DNA from: Lachnospiraceae bacterium
Lineage (GTDB): Bacteria > Bacillota > Clostridia > Lachnospirales > Lachnospiraceae
DNA: 64,000 nucleotides
Assembly: GCA_902363835.1 (NCBI GenBank)
Contig: CABJBM010000007.1
Span: 171,606-235,605, forward strand
Reading direction: 5' to 3'
How positions within the stretch are numbered: position 1 is the stretch's first letter; every line of letters begins with the position of its first letter. The notes beneath the pieces were generated by a model. It saw only the letters and a program-made list of their open reading frames with translations, made no database searches and had not been told where the DNA came from. A program made the translations under genes and the position numbers. Below, in pieces: positions 34,898 to 42,793 of the stretch.

Positions 34898-35300
34898 CTA
34901 CATATAGTATTGTTCGTTTTTCTGTGTCTAAATATAGTGCCATCAAATTAATCCGTAAAAGTTCCACTAATTCAGGAATCATATCTGAGAGAAGTTTGTA
35001 ATTATGTAGTGTTTGCACTGTCATTCCCATGCTGGTAGCCAATTGATCTTGTGTTTTTGGAGTCTTAAAATTATTTGAAGACTCCTCATATTGATTTCCA
35101 TAATATCCGGAACCCCCTTGACGTATTCCATACAGTCGTTCCAATTCCCTAATGCGTAATCCCATTTTCTTAGCTGAACCACCCACATCTCCACGTCGAC
35201 GAATATTGATGTATCGATAATAAATAACTCTAATTTGTTGGTAATATCTGTATAAATATATAAGACCACCGATTTTAATTAAACCAGCGGCCTTATACAC
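34887..35300 (-). pseudogene. Truncated ParB-type partition/HTH fragment
   Basis: The stretch KKMGLRIRELERLYGIRQGG, then TQDQLATSMGMTVQTLHNYK and LLSDMIPELVELL, matches the central DNA-binding part of ParB-like proteins. The N-terminal nuclease-fold part is missing, and after PELVELL the expected helix is replaced by unrelated sequence that runs into the DinG promoter. The frame opens with GTG 35300, overlapping the upstream stop. It looks like a leftover piece joined to new sequence at both ends, but it could still be made. Confidence 0.45.
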
Positions 35301-35473
35301 TATTTTTCTTTTCTGATACCCTTAAACGGGGTACCATCTTTCTTACCGTCCATAAATCTTCCGGTATCCGTATCACGTTTAGTCCATGTTTCAGTTTTGG
35401 GATTAAAAGTTTGTGAACGTCCCTTCACTGCTCCATTTCTGTGACCGTCACCGCTCGGTGGATTTGTTGCCAT
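35300..35473 (-). CDS. Small conserved basic protein, 57 aa
   Basis: The sequence NGAVKGRSQTFNPKTETWTK then RDTDTGRFMDGKKDGTPFKG is a compact glycine- and lysine-rich protein that I know as a conserved hypothetical family in many bacteria. The function is not known. ATG 35473 follows GAGGAGGTG. It is upstream of the ParB-like fragment with overlapping stop and start. Confidence 0.7.
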   Translation of the reverse strand: MATNPPSGDGHRNGAVKGRSQTFNPKTETWTKRDTDTGRFMDGKKDGTPFKGIRKEK

Positions 35474-35549
35474 TATTTTACACCTCCTCTTCTCATATAT
35501 TATGGACAACTTCTATTTTACGAAGTGTTTAAACCCGTCGATAGATTCT

Positions 35550-35639
35550 TTACGCAAGTGCCATCTTTGCATAATATTCGCAGAATGTACCCAACTTCTG
35601 AGGTGTAAGCCCTTCACGATGCCAATTCAAATTATACAT
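35550..35639 (-). pseudogene. N-terminal fragment of a restriction-endonuclease-like gene
   Basis: Only 29 codons remain after AAGGAG and ATG 35639. They read LTPQKLGTFCEYYAKMALA, which is the N-terminal helix of a family of predicted endonuclease-fold proteins that normally continues with a catalytic E-V-D-D-x-G-I-D-F stretch. Here a stop follows at once. It is a remnant. Confidence 0.45.
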
Positions 35640-35733
35640 TATGCTTTTTCTCCTTAATAGACCTTAAAGTAGATGCAAAATGAAAACACGATTTCATCTG
35701 TATTTGTTCGTATGCTTAAACTCCAAATCAATG

Positions 35734-36432
35734 TCAGTTTAATGCATTATTTAAAAAATCATTTAATATCTCCTTTAAATATTCATGCGGATCACTATTC
35801 ATTCCACGCATAGCCTTAAATATTACAGTGCCTTCAACGAACATATCATTATTATTGACATAATTTAAATTATCTTCTATAAACATTAAAACGTCAGCTT
35901 CACCTTTATCTGCCTTTTTAGCTGAACCGCCATAGTATGTATTATAGCTTTGATTACTAGATCCCATTAATATAGCATTAACAGAAATTGAATTAAGAAA
36001 ATTTTTTTTATTCTTTTTATTTAATGTATCAGAACTAAAGTTGAATGTTGGATTATCATTTACTCCAAAGAAAAAAATCATTTTACGGTGGTCTGAATTG
36101 TTTGACACTTTAATTTTTATCTGTTTGAATTTTCCAGTCACGCTTAATTTCTTATAGTGTTCATCTATTATTTTAGTTGATCCCTTTTTTACAGTTCCTG
36201 TTAATCCCTTGAGATACCCTATATGAATAATTTTTTTTGGCGGTACAATCTTTTGAAACTCATCTACAAAATCATTAATGCTCTTTAAAGTTTTACTCAT
36301 ATATCCTGGAGAGGATATAATATTATTACCATTCGGATAATATCCCATACAGGTTTTTATAACGTCAATTATTTTAAAATCTACAGATTCCCCTTTTACT
36401 TTTGGTATATAACTAAGAAATAATTCACTCAT
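35734..36432 (-). CDS. Unknown 232-aa protein with GSSN motif
   Basis: The N-terminus FLSYIPKVKGESVDFKIID is followed by a basic middle part, then AILMGSSNQSYNTYYGG and KADKGEADVLMF. The G-S-S-N-Q-S string recalls phospholipase D-like nucleases, but there is no H-x-K that I can place. The gene lies alone in the accessory zone at lower GC. It may be a defence protein, but this is a guess. Start ATG 36432 with AAAGGAAAAC upstream. Confidence 0.5.
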   Translation of the reverse strand: MSELFLSYIPKVKGESVDFKIIDVIKTCMGYYPNGNNIISSPGYMSKTLKSINDFVDEFQKIVPPKKIIHIGYLKGLTGTVKKGSTKIIDEHYKKLSVTGKFKQIKIKVSNNSDHRKMIFFFGVNDNPTFNFSSDTLNKKNKKNFLNSISVNAILMGSSNQSYNTYYGGSAKKADKGEADVLMFIEDNLNYVNNNDMFVEGTVIFKAMRGMNSDPHEYLKEILNDFLNNALN

Positions 36433-36453
36433 ATTGTTTTCCTTTACATTTTA

Positions 36454-36725
36454 TTAATCCGCCGCTGGCAAAGGGAATTTTGACCAGTAAGTAACCTTTA
36501 ACGCTTCGTTCTTAACTTTGTCTTCCCATTCCCATCTCTTTGTAATTTCCCCATCTACAATCCTTTCACACCATTTCATTACCATAGTTATTTTCCGATC
36601 CCAAGTGTCGCACCCCACGTAACTAGATAATAAGACCCATGTCCGCTTAAATCCTTCGGCTCTTGCTCCAAAATATTTATCCAGTTTCCTTCCATAATTT
36701 TCTCGTTCTCCGCATTATCACTCAT
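36454..36725 (-). pseudogene. DUF551-like gene with a frameshift
   Basis: The first part (from ATG 36725) contains NWINILEQEPKD then YYLVTWGATL and stops at 36588. In another frame the sequence goes on as TMVMKWCERIVDGEITKRWE and ends VTYWSKFPLPAAD, the usual DUF551 ending. A missing base near 36605 joins the two parts. The gene is therefore broken, unless a ribosomal shift restores it. Confidence 0.6.
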
Positions 36726-36738
36726 AATCTCCCCCATT

Positions 36739-36972
36739 CTATGAAACACTGGTAGGTATTCCACCAATATACCCATCAAGATAATTTTGAGTTTCACTTC
36801 CACAATCCGGGCAGAAACTTGTAAAATCTCCACATGGTTTTCTGCACCCATAATCGGTGCAACGATTACCTCCAAACTCATAACCACATACACAATACAT
36901 TACAAAGACATCTATGTGCCTATGACATACTGGACATTCATTTGTTTCAATTTCTGGTAACTTACTTTCCAT
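36739..36972 (-). CDS. Zinc-ribbon protein, 77 aa
   Basis: Cysteine pairs C-P-V-C-H, C-V-C-G-Y, C-T-D-Y-G-C and C-P-D-C-G provide up to two zinc ribbons. No other domain is present. The ribosome site GGGGCAG lies before ATG 36972. Function unknown. Confidence 0.6.
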   Translation of the reverse strand: MESKLPEIETNECPVCHRHIDVFVMYCVCGYEFGGNRCTDYGCRKPCGDFTSFCPDCGSETQNYLDGYIGGIPTSVS

Positions 36973-36996
36973 ACAACTGCCCCCTTTACAATATAC

Positions 36997-37218
36997 TTAT
37001 TTTTCTTTTAATACTTCCACTGAGATTATATCTTCAGCTTTTATTCCTTCACCATAATCACAAAAGCATGTATTGCATATCAAAGACAACCTTTTATTAT
37101 TTAACTTACAATATAAATAACACAATGCTGTTCCTATATAGTTTTTGTCCTTTTCGTGGTCGCACACAACTTTACGGAATTTTGTTATTACTGGCGTTGA
37201 TTTTTTTATAATGTGCAT
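36997..37218 (-). CDS. Possible small Cys-containing protein, 73 aa
   Basis: The frame starts at ATG 37218 behind only a weak GGTG. The product has a basic start, then CYLYCKLNNKRLSLICNTCF, a possible metal site, and an acidic tail (AEDIISVEVLKEK). Composition suits a real gene, but support is limited. Confidence 0.4.
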   Translation of the reverse strand: MHIIKKSTPVITKFRKVVCDHEKDKNYIGTALCYLYCKLNNKRLSLICNTCFCDYGEGIKAEDIISVEVLKEK

Positions 37219-37521
37219 ATTACACCATATACTGTATCACTGTTTCAGCAAAAATACAATATGTGGGAACTGTATTCTAACTAAAATGCTACAGACGTTT
37301 GTAGTCTCTTTGGTTTCCAATCTTCTGTTTATTTCCTTCACGTACCACCAGTAAATTTTTTCTGCAACTTTAGTTCTACAGGACAAATAATATTCTCCAC
37401 AAATCACACCATATATGATACAATTCTTAAAGAATAAATACATTTTTATGCGCGAAATTTGCAAGTGCTATAATGAAACACAAAAATTGCAAGTTATATA
37501 CGGAAAGCGAGGATAATATTC
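37219..37521. other. Intergenic stretch without a convincing gene
   Basis: AT-rich sequence between divergent genes. The word ATTGCAAGT occurs twice around 37460-37495, and TATAAT (37469-37474) is a likely -10 element for the DUF4230 gene. A leftward 75-codon frame here lacks a ribosome site and protein-like composition. Confidence 0.4.
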
Positions 37522-38211
37522 ATGGAAACAAATTTTAAAAACATGAAGCAAACAATTGAAAGGTATGCAAAGAAATGGCTAAAATCAATCTCAGTATTTT
37601 TACTCATTGTCTCCGTTGGATTTGGAACAGGATTATATACGGGTCTTACCAGGCCGTGGGAAAAGGATATGCCAGTAATTACAACAGTAGATGACATAAT
37701 AGTTGAGGATAATTATACACTAACCATAAGTACCATAGAAAAATTAATTAGTCCAGCAAGTGATTTGATAACAACTAAATATAATTACAAAGATGCTGAT
37801 ACTTATGAGAATTACGGCAAGGTCTTTGGAAAAAGAGTTCCATTAACAACAAGCAAAATAGTATTTACATATAGAGGCACTGTCAGCGTGGGAATTGATT
37901 TGTCTGAGATAAAATATGCCATTGACAATGAAAAGAAATTAATTAGTATTACATTGCCCAAACTTAATGTTGTTGCAAACGAAATAGATGATTCATCATT
38001 TGAATATCCTTTTGAATCCAGTTCAATATTTAACCCTACTGAAATGAGTGAGTTTACAGAACTTCGCCAACAACTAAAGGATAAACATGCAGAAGAAATA
38101 ATGAATGATGCCCAATTCATGAATACTGCAACTGAAAATACGAAGAATGTATTGAAAGATTTCTTAACTGTCCCTAGTGAAACCAAAGATTATACAGTGA
38201 TTTTTAAGTAA
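37522..38211 (+). CDS. DUF4230 membrane-anchored protein, 229 aa
   Basis: A basic N-terminus is followed by one membrane span (SISVFLLIVSVGFGTGLYTG), and then an extracellular beta-rich part with T-Y-R-G-T-V-S-V-G-I-D-L and ITLPKLNVVANEID, which is the DUF4230 pattern. Family members are found in many bacteria with no assigned role. It is one of few rightward genes, with its own terminator, so it is probably cargo. Confidence 0.8.
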   Translation: METNFKNMKQTIERYAKKWLKSISVFLLIVSVGFGTGLYTGLTRPWEKDMPVITTVDDIIVEDNYTLTISTIEKLISPASDLITTKYNYKDADTYENYGKVFGKRVPLTTSKIVFTYRGTVSVGIDLSEIKYAIDNEKKLISITLPKLNVVANEIDDSSFEYPFESSSIFNPTEMSEFTELRQQLKDKHAEEIMNDAQFMNTATENTKNVLKDFLTVPSETKDYTVIFK

Positions 38212-38218
38212 TATAAAG

Positions 38219-38254
38219 CAGCTCTTCCTTAGACATTGTTTTAGGGAAGAGCTG
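38219..38254 (+). terminator. Terminator of the DUF4230 gene
   Basis: AGCTCTTCC pairs with GGGAAGAGCT around a 15-base loop. The T tail is poor, so it may be bidirectional or partial. Confidence 0.55.
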
Positions 38255-38766
38255 AACCATTATAATATTACTTTGACTCTCAAACCATTATTTGCAAACA
38301 ATCTCGAACATAGAATTAATTTCACAACTCTTCCCTCTCACGAAACCTATTTTCCCCATATAAAATAAGGCTTTCCTTATCCATAAACAGAATTATCATC
38401 ACAATTTACCTCATTCCCCTCTAAACACTCAAAAACCCTGTAAAATCAAGACATTTCCCACACTCCAACAGCCATAGATTCGAATACACTATCGAACCAC
38501 CCTATTTACCTATATTTTTACTATGTTTTAAATTTGCAAAACCCACTTTATCTAGTGTTTTACTATGTTTTAATCCTTTACTCTCCCCTAAAATACCCCT
38601 CTACCGAACAATGCTCAAAAATGCCAATTTTGCACATTTCGTCACCACATTTTCACCCTCTATTCACACCAACAAATCACGAAAAGCCTTGTAAAATAGG
38701 CAAAAAATAAGAAGCTGCACCATAAAAGTACAACCTCTCTCGAACACTTCTCGAACTAATGTATAT
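38255..38766. other. Long non-coding AT-rich stretch
   Basis: No gene is supported in these 512 bases. The string TTTTACTATGTTTTAA occurs twice about 50 bases apart, CTCGAAC twice near the right end, and GTAAAATMRG words recur (also near the right end of the element). Runs of C-rich words on a low-GC background give it a skewed composition. It could be a replication or packaging-type site. Confidence 0.4.
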
Positions 38767-39012
38767 TTAAAACATTTTTCCCTTTAATAAATCACACAAC
38801 TTATCAATGTCCTCCCCTTTATACCCCATCTCCACAAGTGCCTGGTATATCCCATAAGCGTATCCATAGTATTTATCAGACCTACGTTGTGCAATTTCTG
38901 CTTCATACATCTGATCGTTAATATAATACTCTCGTATAGAATTACGCTCTATAATTGATTGCTCTACTGCTTCAAAGGCCATAGTAATTAATTTCTTTAT
39001 ATCTTGTTCCAT
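38767..39012 (-). CDS. Unknown 81-aa helical protein
   Basis: The product begins with helices (IKKLITMAFEAVEQSIIERN) and ends GYKGEDIDKLCDLLKGKMF. It starts at ATG 39012 with GGGGATACC upstream. No domain is known. Confidence 0.5.
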   Translation of the reverse strand: MEQDIKKLITMAFEAVEQSIIERNSIREYYINDQMYEAEIAQRRSDKYYGYAYGIYQALVEMGYKGEDIDKLCDLLKGKMF

Positions 39013-39305
39013 GTGGTATCCCCTTTAGATTAGGATAATACAATATGGACAATATTTAACTGGTAATTACTTCCATGTAGAAATAAGCCGTAACCTTCAA
39101 AGGATACGCAGGATCAATCTCCGCTTCGGTTTGAACCGAAATCATAAGAATATCCATTAACACGAAAAAGCCATGACCTTGCAGCCATGACCTTTCCAGA
39201 AATCAATCAAATATATCAAGGGGTAATCAGTCCCTAGACACCAAATCTAACAAAAATATTATATCATGTAACAAGTTACATTGCCACTCAAAATGTTAAG
39301 TCTGA

Positions 39306-39731
39306 TCATTCCGGAAACAGCGTGTTATTCACATAGTTCTGGAAGTATTTTTTCATAGCACTATATACCACCCTATCATCTCTTGTGATTGCGTAACTTT
39401 TATGTATAAATATTTCATCTTCGACTCGCTTTGCCATAAAGTCATTTATTATAATTGACAGGAAATATTTTGTTCCTGTTTCTTTATCGTTTTCAAGTAC
39501 CAAATCAGCATCAAGTTTAAAGTCCTTGGGGCAGAGCATACAGCTTTCATTATAGCTTAAATATTCGCTGAATTCATAATTAACAATCTGATCCAGCCTT
39601 TCCTTAACACATTCAGGAGTGTCGTATGCACGAGGAACAACAATGAGTATACCGTATTTAGCAGTAAATTCTAGTAAAACTTTACGAGGTTCAACAATAA
39701 AATCTGCATACTTATATTTTAGTTCTGTCAT
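39306..39731 (-). CDS. Unknown 141-aa protein
   Basis: A mixed alpha-beta protein: KVLLEFTAKYGILIVVPRAY, then a Cys-rich loop NESCMLCPKDFKL, then LSIIINDFMAKRVEDEIFI. AAGGAAAT lies before ATG 39731. It is not recognised. Confidence 0.5.
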   Translation of the reverse strand: MTELKYKYADFIVEPRKVLLEFTAKYGILIVVPRAYDTPECVKERLDQIVNYEFSEYLSYNESCMLCPKDFKLDADLVLENDKETGTKYFLSIIINDFMAKRVEDEIFIHKSYAITRDDRVVYSAMKKYFQNYVNNTLFPE

Positions 39732-39785
39732 ATGTATTTCCTTTCTTAGGTAAAGGCTCCCGACTTAACGCTGTTGGTTTGTGAT

Positions 39786-40037
39786 TCACTTTTTTAACTT
39801 ATGAGCCGTGATTATCGTATAGCTATAAGCATTAACTGTAATTACGCCGTCAGCCACGCTTATATACCAATTCTTTCCCTTCCTGATTATATCAGCATTA
39901 GGTTTTAATATAGCACTTCTACACCAACTAACAACGTCTTCCTCCTCTAAATAAAGATTTTTCCTTATACGCTCCACTCCTAAATCAGTAGTGTGCAACT
40001 TGTCTAAATTCAAAATAAGTTCATTTTTCTCATTCAT
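39786..40037 (-). CDS. DUF3781 family protein, 83 aa
   Basis: KLHTTDLGVERIRKNLYL, then VVSWCRSAILKPNADIIRKG and KNWYI with N-A-Y-S-Y-T-I-I-T-A-H, is the DUF3781 pattern almost throughout. These small proteins occur in many Firmicutes, often on mobile DNA; the role is unknown. The start ATG 40037 has only a distant AAAGG. Confidence 0.8.
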   Translation of the reverse strand: MNEKNELILNLDKLHTTDLGVERIRKNLYLEEEDVVSWCRSAILKPNADIIRKGKNWYISVADGVITVNAYSYTIITAHKLKK

Positions 40038-40179
40038 TTTAATACCACATCTAACCTTTCACTTTTCCATTCTACCTATTTAATAATACGTCAAATAGTG
40101 CCTACTATCAATATATTTTTCCATTTGGAAATAACTTCCTGGCACACAAATTTAATCTTACAAGGACTCGGTAATCTCC

Positions 40180-40365
40180 CTAATCCCTCTCATTCTTCCT
40201 AACCTTATCTAACTCCTGTTTCTTTCTATTCAAGTGCCTTACTCTGGCTCTCGGTTCATATTTACTACACTTCTGGCAGTAATGGGCATGATCCGCTTTT
40301 CTGCCCTTAGTACATAATCCAGCGCACACATAATGTAAGCATGGTGTTTCTCTATCTTTTGCCAT
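40180..40365 (-). CDS. Small Cys-rich basic protein, 61 aa
   Basis: C-L-H-Y-V-C-A-G-L-C, then H-Y-C-Q-K-C gives six cysteines and two histidines that could hold zinc, followed by a highly basic tail. Similar proteins are conserved in clostridial mobile elements. Its start is right at the end of the upstream gene. Confidence 0.6.
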   Translation of the reverse strand: MAKDRETPCLHYVCAGLCTKGRKADHAHYCQKCSKYEPRARVRHLNRKKQELDKVRKNERD

Positions 40366-40578
40366 TTATCTTAAATCCTCCACTTTCTTAAAAGCTGATA
40401 CAATATTATTTATCGTGTGTTCGTCCCACCCACAAAGCCAGACCAATATACTATTTTCATTTTGTGTCAATTCAATCTCACTGAAAAACTCATGATTAAG
40501 TAAGTCAATTCTTCTGCGCTCTGATTTATAGAATGAATCATTAACATTCCGTTTTTCTCTTTCTGGCTGTATAATCAT
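40366..40578 (-). CDS. Unknown 70-aa protein
   Basis: The product reads IIQPEREKRNVNDSFYKSER and ends NNIVSAFKKVEDLR. ATG 40578 is chosen because GGGTG precedes it and it does not cut into the upstream gene; ATG 40605 is the alternative. It is co-directional with the LexA-type gene. Confidence 0.45.
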   Translation of the reverse strand: MIIQPEREKRNVNDSFYKSERRRIDLLNHEFFSEIELTQNENSILVWLCGWDEHTINNIVSAFKKVEDLR

Positions 40579-40582
40579 ATCA

Positions 40583-40804
40583 TCACCCAACTTTCGTAAA
40601 TTCATAACCGACTACTTTAATTGCCCGCGGGGAACCTCGTTTTATTTCAATCCACCCCTCGTCCTCCAACCTATCAATATGAGTAATAACCGTCGATACA
40701 ACAAGCCCTACACTTTTACCGATTTCTCTGTATGTTGGCGCATATCCATTTTCTTTAATATAGGAGACAATAAACTTATATATCTCCAAAGTTCTATTTG
40801 TCAT
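40583..40804 (-). CDS. LexA-type DNA-binding domain alone, 73 aa
   Basis: LEIYKFIVSYIKENGYAPTY, then REIGKSVGLVVSTVITHIDR and GWIEIKRGSPRAIKV, is the LexA N-terminal winged helix almost from end to end. The peptidase half that allows SOS cleavage is missing, and nothing downstream supplies it. The protein could bind LexA-like sites without being cleaved. The start overlaps the upstream stop by four bases. Confidence 0.8.
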   Translation of the reverse strand: MTNRTLEIYKFIVSYIKENGYAPTYREIGKSVGLVVSTVITHIDRLEDEGWIEIKRGSPRAIKVVGYEFTKVG

Positions 40805-41016
40805 AGTCCACCCATTCTTTCCATGTCCTCAAAAATATCCCGTAAGTTGTCCATGTCTGATTTTATAAAATAGGCCCTCTGACCCAAGACAACGGGATTC
40901 CCATTTTCATATGCATGGAGCAACTTTTGTTTCATCAATTCAATTCCCTGTTCAATCCCCCTCTGGTATTCAGAATATAACAGCCTTTGCAGATCTCTTT
41001 CCTTAATATTCAACAT
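40801..41016 (-). CDS. Unknown 71-aa protein
   Basis: An N-terminal helix (LQRLLYSEYQRGIEQGIELM) and a C-terminal helix (MDNLRDIFEDMERMG). The stop overlaps the start of the LexA-type gene (ATGA), so the two are coupled. The start ATG 41016 has AGGAGG upstream. Confidence 0.55.
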   Translation of the reverse strand: MLNIKERDLQRLLYSEYQRGIEQGIELMKQKLLHAYENGNPVVLGQRAYFIKSDMDNLRDIFEDMERMGGL

Positions 41017-41046
41017 TTTCTATTCCTCCTGATATTTTAATTAGCT

Positions 41047-41268
41047 TCAATATAATTTCGCCTTGTCACAATCTAAAGTCATTCCAAACACTACTTGCTG
41101 AAATACTCCGTCATTGCTTGTTACTGTTGTAACAGTAGCAATGTTTTCAAAGGCAAGATCGTCAGGGAAGTTCAACTCTATCATTTTTATAAACTCTTCC
41201 TTTGTGAAAGTCTGTACTCCACAATTTGTTATTCCTCCATGGAGCATATCTGGTACAATTTTAGCCAT
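41047..41268 (-). CDS. Unknown 73-aa protein
   Basis: The product starts MAKIVPDMLHGGITNCGVQ and has strands ATVTTVTSNDGVFQQVVFGM. AGAGGGA lies before ATG 41268. No family is recognised. Confidence 0.5.
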   Translation of the reverse strand: MAKIVPDMLHGGITNCGVQTFTKEEFIKMIELNFPDDLAFENIATVTTVTSNDGVFQQVVFGMTLDCDKAKLY

Positions 41269-41332
41269 CTTTATTCCCTCTTGATAAAGTCATTTTGTAT
41301 GTGTTTCTTCTATATAAATACGAAGCTGGTAA

Positions 41333-41923
41333 TTATAATAGATTTATGTGATTCTGTAAGGCATTTTCAATCTCTTGTCTTTGCAACCCAATATAGCGTT
41401 GAGTAGTTACCGCGGACGAATGTTGCAGCAGTACACGAACCAAATTAATGTCATAGTGATTATTCACATAAATACTCGTTGCAAAGTATTTCCGGAAGCT
41501 ATGGGAACCTATCCCAACATAAGCCAAATAATCACATACTAGCTTCAGATGCTTATTAACTGCCCTCTCCGATATATCAAACAGCTTTGCAGCAGGATTG
41601 ATATTGTTTTCCAAAGCATAGTTTTGTATATAGATGTAAATATCTGCTGGTACTGTAAATTCCCTTTTCTTTTTTGTCTTCTGTTCCACAATATTTAATC
41701 TGTATCTATCCCCATCACGAATAATAGCCGATAGTCTCAACTGCAATATGTCACTGATGCGTAATCCTAAATTCGCCTCCAATGATAAAGCCGTTGCTAT
41801 TCTTGGATTAGGTTTCACGATATGGCCATCGGTGCATACAAATCCGTTACGCATTGTAGAAATAATACTCTTATACTGTTCTTCTGTAAGTGCTACTGTT
41901 TCCTTATTCAATTCTCTCACCAC
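41333..41923 (-). CDS. Small tyrosine recombinase, 196 aa
   Basis: A catalytic-domain-only recombinase: R in NLGLRISDILQLRL, H-x-x-R in HSFRKYFATS, Q-H-S in LLQHSS, and Y in TQRYIGL. It lacks an arm-binding domain and resembles small XerC/D-type recombinases of phages and plasmids that resolve dimers or invert DNA. GTG 41923 or TTG 41911 may be the start, both behind AAAGGTGG. Repeats of AGTTCCTA lie directly upstream and may be its sites. Confidence 0.85.
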   Translation of the reverse strand: MVRELNKETVALTEEQYKSIISTMRNGFVCTDGHIVKPNPRIATALSLEANLGLRISDILQLRLSAIIRDGDRYRLNIVEQKTKKKREFTVPADIYIYIQNYALENNINPAAKLFDISERAVNKHLKLVCDYLAYVGIGSHSFRKYFATSIYVNNHYDINLVRVLLQHSSAVTTQRYIGLQRQEIENALQNHINLL

Positions 41924-41930
41924 CTTTAAA

Positions 41931-42040
41931 AGTTCCTATTTTCATAATGATTTAGTTCCTATATTGAGTGCTGATTTTTAAACAGTCCTTAAAACCACGT
42001 AAATAAAGGAAAGTTCCTAAACTCATACATTATTGGAACT
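41931..42040. repeat. AGTTCCTA repeats upstream of the recombinase gene
   Basis: AGTTCCTA occurs at 41931, 41954 and 42012, with an inverted GGAACT at 42035-42040. The first two are 23 bases apart. They lie between the recombinase start and a rightward gene, suitable for autoregulation or as a recombination site. Confidence 0.55.
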
Positions 42041-42159
42041 GAATATCCGATTGCCTTTTTCACTAAATCAGCCTATACTTTATATATAATATAAACGTGT
42101 GCAATCTCTCCACGATTTTACAAAACTTTTTAAAATTTCTTTGAAAGGAGTTGATACAG

Positions 42160-42432
42160 ATTAATATTGAAATTAAGAAGCGTAATAGATTTAAAAGACT
42201 GTTCTATATCATATGTAACAAAACAGAGGATATCTTATTCTTCATGATTCAAAAATTGCCTGTAAGTCTGGTACCCAAATTTATTATTGATTGGTTGCAG
42301 CAGTATATGAATAAACGAATCGCAGAATTAAATCAGCAGATCGTTCATGACAAATGGAAATCTATGGAATTGAATAAGGCAGTAACTTCAATCCGGCAGC
42401 AGGACATAAACAAAGCACCTTCAGGAGAATAA
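42160..42432 (+). CDS. Unknown 90-aa basic membrane-associated protein
   Basis: A rightward protein with a basic N-terminus (KKRNRFKRLFYIICNK), a mildly hydrophobic middle part (LFFMIQKLPVSLVPKFIIDW) and a helical tail. TTG 42151 touches the AAAGGAG site directly and cannot be used well; ATT 42160 is nine bases from it. A TATAAT-type -10 lies in the upstream AT-rich run near 42080-42095. No family is recognised. Confidence 0.5.
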   Translation: MNIEIKKRNRFKRLFYIICNKTEDILFFMIQKLPVSLVPKFIIDWLQQYMNKRIAELNQQIVHDKWKSMELNKAVTSIRQQDINKAPSGE

Positions 42433-42456
42433 ACACTTCTGTTGGTGCTTTTCTAA

Positions 42457-42485
42457 TTGTGGAACATCTTTCCATATGCTATAAT
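42457..42485 (+). promoter_or_regulatory. Promoter of the small toxin gene
   Basis: TTGTGG (42457-42462), a 17-base spacer and TATAAT (42480-42485). The transcript would begin about 80 bases before the toxin start. Confidence 0.65.
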
Positions 42486-42570
42486 TATCCAGTATGATCA
42501 AAAGGAAAACGGATGCGATTTTCCGCTGTTAGATGCCCTCTAGTATTACGAAAGAGAGGGTGATGCCCTT

Positions 42571-42657
42571 ATGAGTACTGGTGAAGTTCTAACCTTATTA
42601 CTCGTCGTTTTTGCGGCTCTGTCTTACATAGACAATCATAACAACAAAAAGAAATAG
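42571..42657 (+). CDS. Type I toxin of the holin-like (Hol_Tox) family, 28 aa
   Basis: The product is M-S-T-G-E-V followed by LTLLLVVFAALSYI and a charged tail DNHNNKKK: one membrane span with a positive end, as in the putative holin-like toxins of Firmicutes. The leader GAGGGTGATGCCC before ATG 42571 is typical for this family. Such peptides damage the membrane when free of antisense control. The convergent RNA at 42650-42748 is the likely antitoxin. Confidence 0.8.
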   Translation: MSTGEVLTLLLVVFAALSYIDNHNNKKK

Positions 42658-42748
42658 CATCCCTACCCTCGACAAGTTCGGATGCTATTCTTTGAATTCA
42701 TTTTAACTGACTGAGGGCAATCGGAAGATCAATTCCGATAACCTTTCT
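42650..42748 (-). ncRNA. Predicted antisense antitoxin RNA
   Basis: On the minus strand TTGATT (42778-42783), a 17-base spacer and TATAAT (42755-42760) form a near-consensus promoter with no protein gene behind it. The RNA would run about 100 bases leftward and end at the hairpin GATAGCATCC-type stem (about 42655-42689) with CTTTTT beyond it, overlapping the toxin stop and terminator. This convergent layout is that of Fst/TxpA-type toxin-antitoxin loci. Confidence 0.65.
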
Positions 42749-42793
42749 AAGTAGATTATACAATGGAGGGCTTGGAAAATCAAGTCCTCTTTT

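Noticed and set aside
36588..36893. A 101-codon frame read as one gene
   Set aside because: Its first half overlaps the zinc-ribbon gene in another frame; only the part from 36725 fits a known family (DUF551), and that is frameshifted.
37237..37464. A leftward 75-codon gene
   Set aside because: There is no ribosome site, the composition is not protein-like, and it overlaps the likely promoter of the DUF4230 gene.
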